From Streptomyces angustmyceticus (GTDB lineage Bacteria; Actinomycetota; Actinomycetes; Streptomycetales; Streptomycetaceae), in assembly GCF_019933235.1 (NCBI RefSeq), contig NZ_CP082945.1:2232001-2296000 (forward strand): 64,000 bases of DNA, in the 5' to 3' direction. Positions 19,210 through 29,432 of the stretch are shown here, piece after piece. The stretch's first letter is position 1, and each line of letters starts with the position of its first letter. A program made the translations under genes and the position numbers. The notes beneath the pieces are model-generated. The model made no database searches, was not told the DNA's origin, and saw only the letters and a list, made by a program, of their open reading frames with translations.

Positions 19210-19220
19210 TGGACGGACGA

Positions 19221-19261
19221 ACGGGCCGGCCGCCGGGGTGTGCACCCGGTGGCCGGCCCGT
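19221..19261. terminator. Bidirectional terminator between APH-like gene and proS
   Basis: The arms acgggccggcc (19221-19231) and ggccggcccgt (19251-19261) pair perfectly, and inner bases extend the stem by about six pairs. It lies between convergent stop codons at 19209 and 19276. Confidence 0.75.
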
Positions 19262-19275
19262 CGGCCGTGCGGGGG

Positions 19276-20985
19276 TTACGCGCCGAGGCGGGCGACGGCC
19301 TCCTCGACCGTCAGCTCCTCGCGCTCGCCGGTGCGGCGGTCCTTGACCTCGACGACGCCCTCGGCGGCGCGGCGGCCGGCGACGACGATGGTCGGCACGC
19401 CCAGCAGCTCGGCGTCGGTGAACTTCACGCCCGGGGAGACACCGGCCCGGTCGTCGACGAGGACCCTCAGGCCCGCGGCGCCGAGCTGCTCGCCGACCTC
19501 CAGGGCGAGCTCGGTCTGCTTGGCCTTGCCGGCCGCGACGACGTGCACATCGGCCGGGGCGACCTCGCTCGGCCAGCACAGGCCCTTCTCGTCGTGGGTC
19601 TGCTCGGCGAGGGCGGCCACCGCGCGGGAGACGCCGATGCCGTACGAGCCCATGGTGACCCGGGCGGGCTTGCCGTTCTGGCCGAGCACGTCGAGCTCGA
19701 AGGCGTCCGCGTACTTGCGGCCGAGCTGGAAGATGTGGCCGATCTCGATGGCGCGGTCGATCTTCAGGCCGGTGCCGCACTCCGGGCAGGGGTCGCCGGG
19801 CTCGACGACGACCACGTCGAGCCGGTCGTCGACCTCGAAGTCGCGGCCCGCGACGACGTTCTTGGCGTGCTTGCCCTCCTTGTTGGCGCCGGTGATCCAG
19901 GAGGTGCCGGGGGCGATGCGCGGGTCGGCGATGTAGCGGAACGCCTTGCCGGCCAGGCCCTGCGGGCCGACGTAGCCGCGGACCAGCTCGGGGCGGCCGA
20001 CGAAGTCCTCGGCGGTGACCAGCTCGACGGTGGCCGGCGCGAGGTGCTCGCCGAGCTTGCCGAGGTCGACCTCGCGGTTGCCCGGGACGCCGACCGCGAC
20101 GATCTCGCCGTCGACCTTGACCAGGAGGTTCTTCAGGGTCGCGGAGGCCGGTACGCCGAGGTGCTCGGCGAGGGTCTCGATGGTCGGGGTGTCGGGGGTG
20201 TCCAGCTCCTCGACGGGGCCGTGCGCGGAGCCGTCGGACGGCTCGACCTTGACCGTGACGGCCTCGGTGTTGGCGGCGTACTCGCAGGCCGGGCAGTAGA
20301 CGAAGGTGTCCTCACCGGCGGCCGCGGGGGCCAGGAACTCCTCGGAGGCGGAGCCGCCCATCGCGCCGGAGACGGCGGAGACGATGCGGTAGTCCAGGCC
20401 GAGGCGCTGGAAGATCTTCTGGTAGGCCGCGCGGTGCAGGGCGTAGGACTGCTCCAGGCCCTCGTCGGTGGTGTCGAAGCTGTACGAGTCCTTCATCTGG
20501 AACTCGCGGCCGCGCAGCACACCGGAACGGGGGCGGGCCTCGTCGCGGTACTTGGTCTGGATCTGGTAGAGGATCACCGGCAGGTCCTTGTAGGACGTGC
20601 ACTGGTCCTTGACCGTGAGGGTGAAGATCTCCTCGTGGGTGGGGCCGAGGAGGTAGTCGGCGCCCTTGCGGTCCTTGAGACGGAAGAGCAGGTCGCCGTA
20701 CTCCTCCCAGCGGCCGCTGGCCTCGTAGGGCTCCTTGGGCAGCAGGGCCGGCAGCAGGACCTCCTGGCCGCCGATGGCGTCCATCTCCTCGCGCACGATG
20801 CGGGAGACGTTCTCCAGGACCTTCTTGCCCAGCGGCAGCCACGTCCAGATGCCGGCGGAGGAGCGGCGGACGTAACCGGCGCGGACGAGCAGCTTGTGAC
20901 TGGCGGTCTCGGCGTCGGCCGGGTCGTCGCGCAGTGTCTTGATCATCAAGCGGGACATGCGCTGGACCTGTGCGGCGTGGGCCAT
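19276..20985 (-). CDS. proS: Prolyl-tRNA synthetase (bacterial type)
   Basis: A class II aminoacyl-tRNA synthetase that charges tRNA-Pro. It has 569 residues, the length of the bacterial form with an editing insertion. The catalytic domain starts with [20 protein letters not shown] and shows motif 2 as [30 protein letters not shown] sequence around 140-165. The YbaK-like editing insertion (~225-385) includes [20 protein letters not shown]. Motif 3 is seen as GSYGIGVSR, followed by the anticodon-binding domain to the C-terminus. The start ATG at 20985 has GGAGAAA upstream. Confidence 0.97.
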   Translation of the reverse strand: MAHAAQVQRMSRLMIKTLRDDPADAETASHKLLVRAGYVRRSSAGIWTWLPLGKKVLENVSRIVREEMDAIGGQEVLLPALLPKEPYEASGRWEEYGDLLFRLKDRKGADYLLGPTHEEIFTLTVKDQCTSYKDLPVILYQIQTKYRDEARPRSGVLRGREFQMKDSYSFDTTDEGLEQSYALHRAAYQKIFQRLGLDYRIVSAVSGAMGGSASEEFLAPAAAGEDTFVYCPACEYAANTEAVTVKVEPSDGSAHGPVEELDTPDTPTIETLAEHLGVPASATLKNLLVKVDGEIVAVGVPGNREVDLGKLGEHLAPATVELVTAEDFVGRPELVRGYVGPQGLAGKAFRYIADPRIAPGTSWITGANKEGKHAKNVVAGRDFEVDDRLDVVVVEPGDPCPECGTGLKIDRAIEIGHIFQLGRKYADAFELDVLGQNGKPARVTMGSYGIGVSRAVAALAEQTHDEKGLCWPSEVAPADVHVVAAGKAKQTELALEVGEQLGAAGLRVLVDDRAGVSPGVKFTDAELLGVPTIVVAGRRAAEGVVEVKDRRTGEREELTVEEAVARLGA

Positions 20986-21382
20986 GGAAGTTTCTCCTGC
21001 GTAAGAAAGGTGACTCCCTGGAGGTTAGCCGTAGGGGTGTGGCACGAGGAAATTCTTTGGCCCCACGTTGTCGGCTGCCCCGCCGTGGGGGTTGCTCACC
21101 GCGTTTCGCCCCGCTGCGCGGGTGCGCCCGGCGTTGCGCCTGCGGCGGGCGGTGCCGGTCCGCTGCGCGGGGCTGTCGGGGTGCGGGGACGGGCCGGAGC
21201 GGGTGGGGGTGTCCGGACGTAAAGCGAAGCAGTCCCACACACCGGCCCCGGAGGCCCGTCACCGCACCCACCAACCACCCGCCCGCCGCAGGCGCCACGG
21301 CGGGAAAGTCAAAACGGGGCAGACGCAAAGCGCAGCGGAACCCACGGCGGGACAGCCGAAAACGTGGGAAAAAGACAAGGCG
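20986..21382. other. Long intergenic region upstream of proS
   Basis: These 397 bases separate proS from the GNAT gene 21383-21919. The part next to 21383 carries the GNAT terminator. The hairpin cccgccg/cggcggg at 21282-21304 is weak. The rest must hold the proS promoter; no T-box-like specifier structure or gene was recognised, though a computed fold would be needed to exclude a leader RNA. Confidence 0.5.
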
Positions 21383-21393
21383 TCAGAGACGCC
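21364..21393 (-). terminator. Rho-independent terminator overlapping the GNAT stop codon
   Basis: On the minus strand ggcgtc-tct-gacgcc (21393-21379) forms a 6-bp stem and is followed by ttgtctttttccc, a U-rich tail that is rare in this genome. The TGA stop codon of the GNAT gene lies inside the hairpin. Confidence 0.6.
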
Positions 21394-21919
21394 GCAACGG
21401 CAACGGCGCCCCCATCACCGCGTACGGCGTGGGCGCGCTGGGAAAGAGAACGCGGCGGGCCAGATCCCGGTAGCCGAGGGATCGGTAGAGCCGCCGGGCG
21501 GGGCTCTCGGTGTCGATGGCGGAGAGGATGGAGCGTGGTTCGCCGGCCGTGTCGGTGATCCGGGTGATCAGTGTCCGGCCGAGGCCGCGGTGCTGGTAGG
21601 CGGGGTGGACGTGCAGCTCGGTGATGGTGAAGGAGTGGTCGAGCCAGTGGTCGAGGCCCTCGCTGCGCAGGTAGGGCTCGACGACGGTGGACCACCAGTG
21701 GACGCGGTCGTTGGGCATGCCGTAGACGAAGCCGACCAGCCGGCCCGCGGGGGTGGTGGCGCCGAGGGCGCGGGCGCCGGGGCAGGCGAGGTGGCGCAGC
21801 ACGATGTGCCGGCGGACGGCGATCTCCTCGTCGCTGAGGCCGAACGCGACTGCCTGGACGGCCAGCGCGTCGTCCACGCGGGCAGCGAGATCGAGCGGGC
21901 CGACCGCGACGGGATCCAT
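21383..21919 (-). CDS. GNAT family N-acetyltransferase
   Basis: A protein of 178 residues from the ATG at 21919; a TTG five codons upstream is a weaker alternative. The acetyl-CoA-binding motif A is visible as TITELHVHPAYQHRGLGRTLI, followed by SILSAIDTESPARRLYRSLGYRDL, the usual end of a GNAT fold. The substrate cannot be read from the sequence. It lies 24 bases after the other GNAT gene (21944-22789) and is probably co-transcribed with it. Confidence 0.85.
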   Translation of the reverse strand: MDPVAVGPLDLAARVDDALAVQAVAFGLSDEEIAVRRHIVLRHLACPGARALGATTPAGRLVGFVYGMPNDRVHWWSTVVEPYLRSEGLDHWLDHSFTITELHVHPAYQHRGLGRTLITRITDTAGEPRSILSAIDTESPARRLYRSLGYRDLARRVLFPSAPTPYAVMGAPLPLRRL

Positions 21920-21943
21920 GCTCGGAGCGTACAAGGCGGCGGG

Positions 21944-22789
21944 TCAGAAAAGTACGCTCATGAACGCGCCGACTTCCTCGAAGCCCACGCGCCGGTAGGA
22001 GGCGCGGGCGGCGGTGTTGAAGTCGTTGACGTAGAGGCTGACGACGGGGGCGACGTCGTTGAGGGCGTAGCGCAGCACGGCGGCCATACCGGTCTCGGAC
22101 AGGCCCTTGCCGCGGTAGGCCGGGTCGACCCACACGCCCTGGATCTGGCAGGCGCGCTGGGTGGCGGCGCCGATCTCGGCCTTGAAGATGACCTTGCCGT
22201 TCTCGATCCGGGCGAACGAACGGCCCGCGCCGACGAGTTCGGCGACCCGGGCCTGGTAGAGGAGCCCGCCGTCGCCGGCCATCGGGGAGATGCCGACCTC
22301 TTCGGTGAACATGGCCACGCACGCGGGCATGATCAGGTCCATCTCGTTCTTGCGGATGCGACGGACGTACGGGTCGGGGGCGATCTCGGCGGCCGGTGCG
22401 GTGGTGACCATCAGCGGCTGGTGGGCGCGGATCTCGCGGGCCGGTCCCCAGGAGGGCTCCAGGAGCGACCACAGCTCGGCGGTGGACTCGGCGGGGCCCA
22501 CGATGGACGAGCAGCGGCGGCCCTGGCGGCGGGCGCGTTCGGCGAAGCCGCGGACGGCCTCGGGGGTGGCGCAGACGGGGACGAGGTTGGCGCCGGCGTA
22601 GCAGAGCGACTCCAGGCGGCCGCTGACGTACCAGCCCCACATCTCGCCGCCCAGCCGCCACGGGTCGAGGCCGGCGACCTGGACGCGGGCGGCGACGAAG
22701 GCGTTGGCGACCGGGTCGCGGTCGAGGACCGCGAGCGCATCGTCGAGGTCCCCGGGCTCGAGGACCTTGATGGTGGGGGTCGTCAGCAC
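21944..22789 (-). CDS. GNAT family acetyltransferase with DUF4081-type N-terminal domain
   Basis: A protein of 281 residues. The N-terminal half (VLEPGDLDDALAVLDRDPVANAFVAARV onward) has the DUF4081-like fold often found before a GNAT domain in Streptomyces. The C-terminal half holds motif A, GVWVDPAYRGKGLSETGMAAVL, and ends with SLYVNDFNTAARASYRRVGF. Two-domain GNATs of this kind are conserved in actinomycetes; the substrate is unknown. It is the first of two adjacent GNAT genes, downstream of ispG on the same strand. Confidence 0.85.
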   Translation of the reverse strand: MLTTPTIKVLEPGDLDDALAVLDRDPVANAFVAARVQVAGLDPWRLGGEMWGWYVSGRLESLCYAGANLVPVCATPEAVRGFAERARRQGRRCSSIVGPAESTAELWSLLEPSWGPAREIRAHQPLMVTTAPAAEIAPDPYVRRIRKNEMDLIMPACVAMFTEEVGISPMAGDGGLLYQARVAELVGAGRSFARIENGKVIFKAEIGAATQRACQIQGVWVDPAYRGKGLSETGMAAVLRYALNDVAPVVSLYVNDFNTAARASYRRVGFEEVGAFMSVLF

Positions 22790-22909
22790 GTCTCGGAATG
22801 CCTCACCGTTACGGGCCTGGGAGGCCAGGCGGGAGCAGGTCTTGGCACTTTACCTCCCTGCGCGCGCGAGCACCCCGCGGCCGGGGGGCGCACGGCCCCG
22901 GGCAGGGGT

Positions 22910-22942
22910 GAGCCCCGCGGCCCGGTGCGGGCGGCGGGGCTC
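22910..22942 (-). terminator. Hairpin downstream of ispG
   Basis: The arms gagccccgc (22910-22918) and gcggggctc (22934-22942) pair perfectly. It lies 20 bases past the ispG stop codon and separates ispG from the GNAT pair. Confidence 0.5.
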
Positions 22943-22962
22943 GGGTGCCGCGGTGCGGGCGG

Positions 22963-24120
<1,158 letters not shown>

Positions 24121-24233
24121 CTGGCGAGCAACCCCAAGGTGTGGATCTAGGCCCCGCAGCGGCGGGCTCCGGTCTTCGAGATTACGGCACGGGGGTTGCT
24201 ATGAGCACATCGCGCCCCTGTGGCGCCACGAAT

Positions 24234-24282
24234 GGCGGCGGCCGGGCACCTCCGCACCCCACGGAGGTGTCCGGCCGCCGCC
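24234..24282 (-). terminator. Strong terminator after the M50 protease gene
   Basis: A 21-bp stem: 24234-24254 (ggcggcggccgggcacctccg) with 24262-24282, one G-T pair and a 7-base loop. It lies 11 bases past the stop codon at 24294, so dxr and the protease gene form a unit that ends here. Confidence 0.75.
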
Positions 24283-24293
24283 AAACGTGCTTT

Positions 24294-25595
24294 CTAGGTC
24301 AGCTTCACCGGATTCACCACGTCGGCGACGAGCACCAGCAGCGTGAAGCAGATGAAGATCCCGGCGACCACGTACGCGACCGGCATGAGCTTGGCCACGT
24401 CGAAGGGGCCGGGGTCCGGGCGCCGGACGATCTTGGCGAAGGCCCGCCGGACCGACTCCCACAGGGCGCCGGCGATGTGTCCGCCGTCCAGGGGCAGCAG
24501 CGGCAGCATGTTGAACAGGAACAGCGAGAGGTTGAAGCCGGCGACCAGGAAGAGCATGGTCGCCACCCGCTGCTCCGGCGGGATGTGCAGGGAGAAGACC
24601 TCGCCGCCGACCCGGGCCGCGCCGACCACGCCCATCGGGGAGTCCTGCTTGCGCTCGCCGCCGTTGAAGGCCGCGTTCCACAGGTCCGGGACCTTCGCGG
24701 GCAGGTTTATCAGCGAGGAGACGCCCTGCTCGACCATGTTGCCCATGCGGTCGACGGACTGGCCGAAGGACTGCTGGACGACGCCGCTGGCGGGCGTGAA
24801 GCCGAGGAATCCGGCGGTGACGAACTGGCCGGGGACGTAGCCGCCGTGGCCGTCGGTCTTGGCGACCTTGTTCTCGATCAGGTCGGCCCGCAGGGTCTTG
24901 CGCGCGCCGTGGCGTTCGACGACGAGCGTCGCGGGCCCGGTGGTGTCGCGGATCTGCTGCTGCAGGACGCCCCAGTCCGGGACGGCGTGGCCGTTGAACG
25001 AGACGATCTTGTCGCCGGCCCGCAGGCCCGCGGCCTTGGCCGGGGAGTCCTTGGCGCCGTGCGGGCACTTGTCGGTCTTGGCGGCGGCCGAGATCACACA
25101 GTCCGAGACCGAGCCGACCTGGGTGGTCTGGGTGTTGATGCCGAAGCCCATCAGCACGCTCATGAAGATCACGACCGCCAGGATCAGGTTCATGAACGGC
25201 CCGGCGAACATCACGATGACGCGCTTCCAGGGCTTGCGGGTGTAGAAGAGCCGCTTCTCGTCACCGGGCTGCAGCTCCTCGAAGGCCGCCGAGCGGGCGT
25301 CCTCGATCATGCCGCGGAACGGCGAGGTGGAGCGGGCCTGGAGCTTTCCGTCGTCGCCGGGCGGGAACATCCCGATCATGCGGATGTAGCCGCCGAGCGG
25401 AACGGCCTTGATGCCGTACTCGGTGTCGCCCTTCTTGCGGGAGAAGATCGTCGGTCCGAAGCCCACCATGTACTGCGGCACGCGGATACCGAACAGCTTG
25501 GCCGTGGAGAGGTGGCCGAGCTCGTGCCAGGCAATGGAGAACAGCAGGCCGACGACGAAGACGACTATGCCGAGGATGGTCATCCAGGTCGTCAT
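24294..25595 (-). CDS. M50 site-2-type membrane metalloprotease (RseP/Rip1-like)
   Basis: An intramembrane zinc protease of 433 residues. The ATG at 25595 was chosen because GGAGG precedes it and it overlaps the dxr stop codon (ATGA). The first membrane helix carries the zinc motif HELGH at 24-28. A PDZ-like domain ([20 protein letters not shown]) lies in the middle, and the third zinc ligand is in [18 protein letters not shown] in a C-terminal helix; a final helix ends the protein. Family members cleave anti-sigma factors and other membrane proteins (RseP, Rip1). Its pairing with dxr is a common bacterial arrangement; the substrate here is unknown. Confidence 0.9.
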   Translation of the reverse strand: MTTWMTILGIVVFVVGLLFSIAWHELGHLSTAKLFGIRVPQYMVGFGPTIFSRKKGDTEYGIKAVPLGGYIRMIGMFPPGDDGKLQARSTSPFRGMIEDARSAAFEELQPGDEKRLFYTRKPWKRVIVMFAGPFMNLILAVVIFMSVLMGFGINTQTTQVGSVSDCVISAAAKTDKCPHGAKDSPAKAAGLRAGDKIVSFNGHAVPDWGVLQQQIRDTTGPATLVVERHGARKTLRADLIENKVAKTDGHGGYVPGQFVTAGFLGFTPASGVVQQSFGQSVDRMGNMVEQGVSSLINLPAKVPDLWNAAFNGGERKQDSPMGVVGAARVGGEVFSLHIPPEQRVATMLFLVAGFNLSLFLFNMLPLLPLDGGHIAGALWESVRRAFAKIVRRPDPGPFDVAKLMPVAYVVAGIFICFTLLVLVADVVNPVKLT

Positions 25596-26866
25596 GCGCG
25601 AGCCTCCGAAGGTGTCCGTGCCGCACGGGCGGCCAGTTCGCGGGCGCGGGCGCGCGCCCAGGCCTCCGCCTCCAGGACGTCCGCGACCGTCAGGGAAGTT
25701 CCCCCGGCCGGGGTTCCGTGTTCGGAGACCACTGCGGCGACGGTATCCACAATCCCTGTGAACGGCAGCCCGCCTCCGAGGAACGCGTCGACGCATTCCT
25801 CGTTCGCCGCGTTGAAGACGGCGGGGGCGGTGCCGCCCAGATCACCGACGTGGCGGGCCAGCGGGACGGACGGGAAGGCCTCCTCGTCCAGCGGGAAGAA
25901 CTCCCAGGTCTGCGCCTTCGTCCAGTCCACGCCCGGTGCAGCGTCCGGGACCCGCTCGGGCCAGCCGATGCCCAGCGCGATCGGCATCCGCATGTCGGGC
26001 GGGCTGGCCTGGGCAAGGGTGGAGCCGTCGGTGAATTCCACCATCGAGTGGATGTAGGACTGCGGGTGGACGGCGACCTCGATGCGGTCGAAGGGGACGT
26101 CGAAGAGCAGGTGCGCCTCGATGACCTCCAGGCCCTTGTTGACGAGGGTCGCCGAGTTGATGGTGACGACCGGGCCCATCGACCAGGTGGGGTGGGCCAG
26201 CGCCTGCTCGGGCGTGACCGCGGCCAGCTCCTGCTTCGTCCGGCCGCGGAACGGGCCGCCGGAGGCGGTGACGACGAGCTTGCGGACCTCGGCGCGCTCG
26301 CCGCCGGCCAGCGCCTGGAAGAGCGCGGAGTGCTCGGAGTCGACGGGGATGATCTGACCGGGCGCGGCGACGGCCTTGACCAGCGGGCCGCCGACGATCA
26401 GCGACTCCTTGTTGGCGAGGGCCAGCACCCGGCCCGCCTTCAGGGCGGCCAGGGTCAGGGCGAGCCCGATGGAGCCGGTGATGCCGTTGAGGACGGTGTG
26501 GCAGGGGGAGGCGGCGAGTTCGGTGGCCGCGTCGGGGCCGGCCAGGATCTCGGGCAGCGGCTCGCCCGCGCCGTAGCGGTCGGCCAGCGCGGTGCGCAGC
26601 GCGGGCACCACGTCCTCGCGCGCCACGGCCACGGCGCTCACCCGCAGCCGGTGCGCCTGGTCGGCGAGCAGCTCGACCCGGCCGCCGGCCGCGGAGAGCG
26701 CGGTCACCCGGAACCGGTCGGGGTTGCGCAGCACGATGTCGATCGCCTGGGTGCCGATCGACCCGGTCGAGCCGAGGATCACGAGGGAACGGGGGCCGCT
26801 CGGGCCGTCGGGGCCGCCGGCGGCCGGCTCGAAACGCAGATGCGGGTGGGCGAGGGAGTCCGTCAT
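25592..26866 (-). CDS. dxr: 1-deoxy-D-xylulose 5-phosphate reductoisomerase
   Basis: The committing enzyme of the MEP isoprenoid pathway, NADPH-dependent. From the ATG at 26866 it has 424 residues; ATGs at 26875 and 26905 are in frame and none of the three has a good ribosome-binding site, so the start is uncertain. The NADPH-binding motif [17 protein letters not shown] lies near the N-terminus. Later come [22 protein letters not shown] and [15 protein letters not shown], which mark the catalytic and metal-binding domain. It overlaps the downstream M50 protease gene by 4 bases. Confidence 0.95.
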   Translation of the reverse strand: MTDSLAHPHLRFEPAAGGPDGPSGPRSLVILGSTGSIGTQAIDIVLRNPDRFRVTALSAAGGRVELLADQAHRLRVSAVAVAREDVVPALRTALADRYGAGEPLPEILAGPDAATELAASPCHTVLNGITGSIGLALTLAALKAGRVLALANKESLIVGGPLVKAVAAPGQIIPVDSEHSALFQALAGGERAEVRKLVVTASGGPFRGRTKQELAAVTPEQALAHPTWSMGPVVTINSATLVNKGLEVIEAHLLFDVPFDRIEVAVHPQSYIHSMVEFTDGSTLAQASPPDMRMPIALGIGWPERVPDAAPGVDWTKAQTWEFFPLDEEAFPSVPLARHVGDLGGTAPAVFNAANEECVDAFLGGGLPFTGIVDTVAAVVSEHGTPAGGTSLTVADVLEAEAWARARARELAARAARTPSEARA

Positions 26867-26950
26867 GTGGTCCATTGTGGCCGGTCGCCGGGGGGCCACG
26901 GACACCTAGGGGAGGTCGTACGGATCTTGCGGGCCCCGGTCGCGGTGCGC

Positions 26951-26996
26951 CCGCGCCCCGGGGCCGGTCCGGGTGGGGACCGGCCCCGGGGCGCGG
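26951..26996 (-). terminator. 20-bp perfect hairpin after the acyl-CoA dehydrogenase gene
   Basis: The arms 26951-26970 and 26977-26996 (ccgcgccccggggccggtcc and its complement) are fully complementary, with a 6-base loop. It lies just past the stop codon at 27010 and insulates dxr. Confidence 0.8.
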
Positions 26997-27009
26997 GGGG
27001 CGCGGCCGC

Positions 27010-28929
27010 TCAGCCGATGGGGCGGCGGACGTTGTCCGTCCGGCTCGGGCCGGGGGTGGCGTCGGCGATCCAGGGGCCGTCGCCGCTGGGGTCGATCATG
27101 CCCTCCTCCAGCCAGGTGTAGCTGCCGTCGAGGACCCCGTCGACGACCTTGCGGTCCAGCTCGTCGGTGTTGGTCCACAGCCGGCCGAACAGCTCCTCGA
27201 CGCGGATCCGCGCCTGCCGGCAGAACACGTCGGCCAGCTGCCGCGCCTCGCGGCCGTGGTCGCCGGTCTCGGTCAGGTACTCGGCGCGGACGCAGGCGGC
27301 GCTCATCGCGAAGAGTTCGGCGCCGATGTCCACGATCCGGCCGAGGAAGCCCTGCTTGGTCTCCATCCGGCCCTGCCAGCGGGACATCGCGTAGAAGGTG
27401 GAGCGGGCGAGCTTGCGGGAGGTCCGCTCGACGTAGCGCAGATGTCCGGCCAGCTCGCCGAACTCCTGGTAGGTGCGCGGGAGCTGGCCCGGTCCGGCGA
27501 CGAGCTTGGGCAGCCAGCGGGCGTAGAACCCGCCGGCCTTGGCCGCCGCCCGGCCCTTGTCGGCGAGGGACTTGTCGGGGTCGATGAGGTCTCCGGCGAC
27601 CGACAGGTGGGCGTCCACCGCCTCGCGGGCGATCAGCAGGTGCATGATCTCCGTGGAGCCCTCGAAGATCCGGTTGATGCGCATGTCGCGGAGCATCTGC
27701 TCGGTGGGGACGGCGCGTTCGCCGCGGGCGGCGAGCGAGTCGGCGGTCTCGTAGCCGCGGCCGCCGCGGATCTGGACGAGTTCGTCGGCCATCAGCCAGC
27801 CCATCTCGGAGCCGTAGAGCTTGGCGAGGGCGGCCTCGATGCGGATGTCGTTGCGGTTCTCGTCGGCCATCTGGGAGGAGAGGTCGACGACCGCTTCGAG
27901 GGCGAAGGTGGTGGCGGCGATGAAGGAGATCTTGGCGCCGACGGCTTCGTGCCGGGCGACCGGCCGGCCCCACTGCTCACGGGCCGCGGACCACTCACGG
28001 GCGATCTTCAGGCACCACTTGCCGGTGCCGACGCACATCGCGGGCAGCGAGAGCCGGCCGGTGTTGAGGGTGGTGAGGGCGATCTTCAGGCCGGCGCCCT
28101 CGGGGCCGATGCGGTTGGCGGCGGGGACGCGCACCTGGTGGAAGCGGGTCACCCCGTTCTCCAGGCCGCGCAGGCCCATGAAGGCGTTGCGGTGCTCGAC
28201 CGTGATGCCGGGCGAGCCGGCCTCGACGACGAAGGCCGTGATGCCGCCCTTGTGGCCTTCGGAGGCGGGGACCCGCGCCATCACCACCAGCAGGTCGGCG
28301 ACCACGCCGTTGGTGGTCCACAGCTTGACCCCGTCGAGGACGTAGTCGGTGCCGTCCGGGACGGCCGTGGTCGCCAGCCGGGCCGGGTCCGAGCCCACGT
28401 CGGGCTCGGTCAGCAGGAACGCCGAGATGTCCGTACGGGCACAGCGCGGCAGGAAGGTCTCCTTCTGCTCCTTGGTGCCGAACAGCTTCAGCGGCTGCGG
28501 CACGCCGATCGACTGGTGCGCGGAGAGCAGCGCGCCGATCGCGGGGCTGGCCGTGCCGGCCAGGGCGAGGGCCCGGTTGTAGTAGACCTGGGTGAGCCCG
28601 AGGCCGCCGTACTTCGGGTCGATCTTCATGCCGAAGGCACCGAGTTCCTTGAGCCCCTGCACGGTCTCGTCCGGAATCTGCCCCTCGCGCTCGATCCGGG
28701 CGCCGTCGATCTCGCTCTCGCAGAAGTCGCGCAGGGTGGCGAGGAACTTCTCACCGCGGCGCACGTCGTCGACCGCGGGGGTCGGGTGCGGATGGATGAG
28801 GTCGAGCCGGAAACGCCCCAGGAACAGTTCCTTGGCGAAGCTGGGCTTGCGCCAGTCCTGCTCGCGGGCCGCCTCGGCGACCTGGCGTGCTTCGCGCTCG
28901 GAAACGTTGCGGATGGATGGAGCGGTCAT
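27010..28929 (-). CDS. Long-chain-type acyl-CoA dehydrogenase
   Basis: A flavoprotein of 639 residues that would oxidise acyl-CoA to enoyl-CoA. It is longer than the ~380-residue short-chain enzymes and resembles the very-long-chain group, with a C-terminal extension of about 200 residues. Seen in order: an N-terminal helical domain (~60-150), FLLTEPDVGSDPARLATTA with the flavin-contact motif, LDGVKLWTTNG, and QIRGGRGYETADSLAARGER leading to RINRIFEGSTEIMHLLIARE. The physiological substrate cannot be stated. It is a single gene with a terminator behind it and 503 bases in front. Confidence 0.9.
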   Translation of the reverse strand: MTAPSIRNVSEREARQVAEAAREQDWRKPSFAKELFLGRFRLDLIHPHPTPAVDDVRRGEKFLATLRDFCESEIDGARIEREGQIPDETVQGLKELGAFGMKIDPKYGGLGLTQVYYNRALALAGTASPAIGALLSAHQSIGVPQPLKLFGTKEQKETFLPRCARTDISAFLLTEPDVGSDPARLATTAVPDGTDYVLDGVKLWTTNGVVADLLVVMARVPASEGHKGGITAFVVEAGSPGITVEHRNAFMGLRGLENGVTRFHQVRVPAANRIGPEGAGLKIALTTLNTGRLSLPAMCVGTGKWCLKIAREWSAAREQWGRPVARHEAVGAKISFIAATTFALEAVVDLSSQMADENRNDIRIEAALAKLYGSEMGWLMADELVQIRGGRGYETADSLAARGERAVPTEQMLRDMRINRIFEGSTEIMHLLIAREAVDAHLSVAGDLIDPDKSLADKGRAAAKAGGFYARWLPKLVAGPGQLPRTYQEFGELAGHLRYVERTSRKLARSTFYAMSRWQGRMETKQGFLGRIVDIGAELFAMSAACVRAEYLTETGDHGREARQLADVFCRQARIRVEELFGRLWTNTDELDRKVVDGVLDGSYTWLEEGMIDPSGDGPWIADATPGPSRTDNVRRPIG

Positions 28930-29432
28930 CAGGAGCTCACCTCGCCGCGGGATCGGGAGTTCAGCGCCGGCGGGCCGGTCGGCCGCTGGACAGCGCTACT
29001 TGTGAGAGTTACCCGATCCGCACGGGTTGCACCACGGGAGGCGGCCGGAGATGGCAGCGCGGCGGACCACTCCACGCCAAGCGGGACATACCCCCCGGCG
29101 CCGGTCCGGGGCCGCTCGCCGACCTCCGCCGTTCGGGGGGTGCGGCATACCGCGCTGGTAGTACGGACGGCCCCCGTTCCTCCCCCGGGGGACGGCCGCG
29201 GCTCCCTCTCAGACAGGAGGAAGCCAGGGGGCCGGGCCGCTTACCGTCAAGATCCGGCATGGCGGGAGAGGTGATGCCGGAAACGGGGGACGCGGCGCGC
29301 TCCGGGAACAGGGTGCCGGAGCGCGCCGCGTCAGGGACCGGCGCCGGGAGGCGCCGGCCGGGGTCCGGTTGGTGATACGGCCCCAGGGACGGCCGTCGCT
29401 GTCCACCGGTCCGGACCGGGTCGGGCGGGAGG
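28930..29432. other. Intergenic region between acyl-CoA dehydrogenase and aldehyde dehydrogenase genes
   Basis: These 503 bases contain the terminator of the 29433-30893 gene at 29289-29332 and must contain the acyl-CoA dehydrogenase promoter in the half nearer 28930. No gene was recognised; short open frames here show no family resemblance. Confidence 0.6.
29289..29332 (-). terminator. 17-bp hairpin after the aldehyde dehydrogenase gene
   Basis: The arms gacgcggcgcgctccgg (29289-29305) and ccggagcgcgccgcgtc (29316-29332) pair perfectly around a 10-base loop, 100 bases past the stop codon. Confidence 0.7.

Noticed and set aside
19240..21222. A 660-residue plus-strand open frame over proS
   Set aside because: It lies wholly antisense to proS, has no start signal, and its composition is that expected from a shadow frame.
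20986..21382. T-box or other leader RNA upstream of proS
   Set aside because: No T-box core sequence or other riboswitch consensus could be read; only weak hairpins are present.
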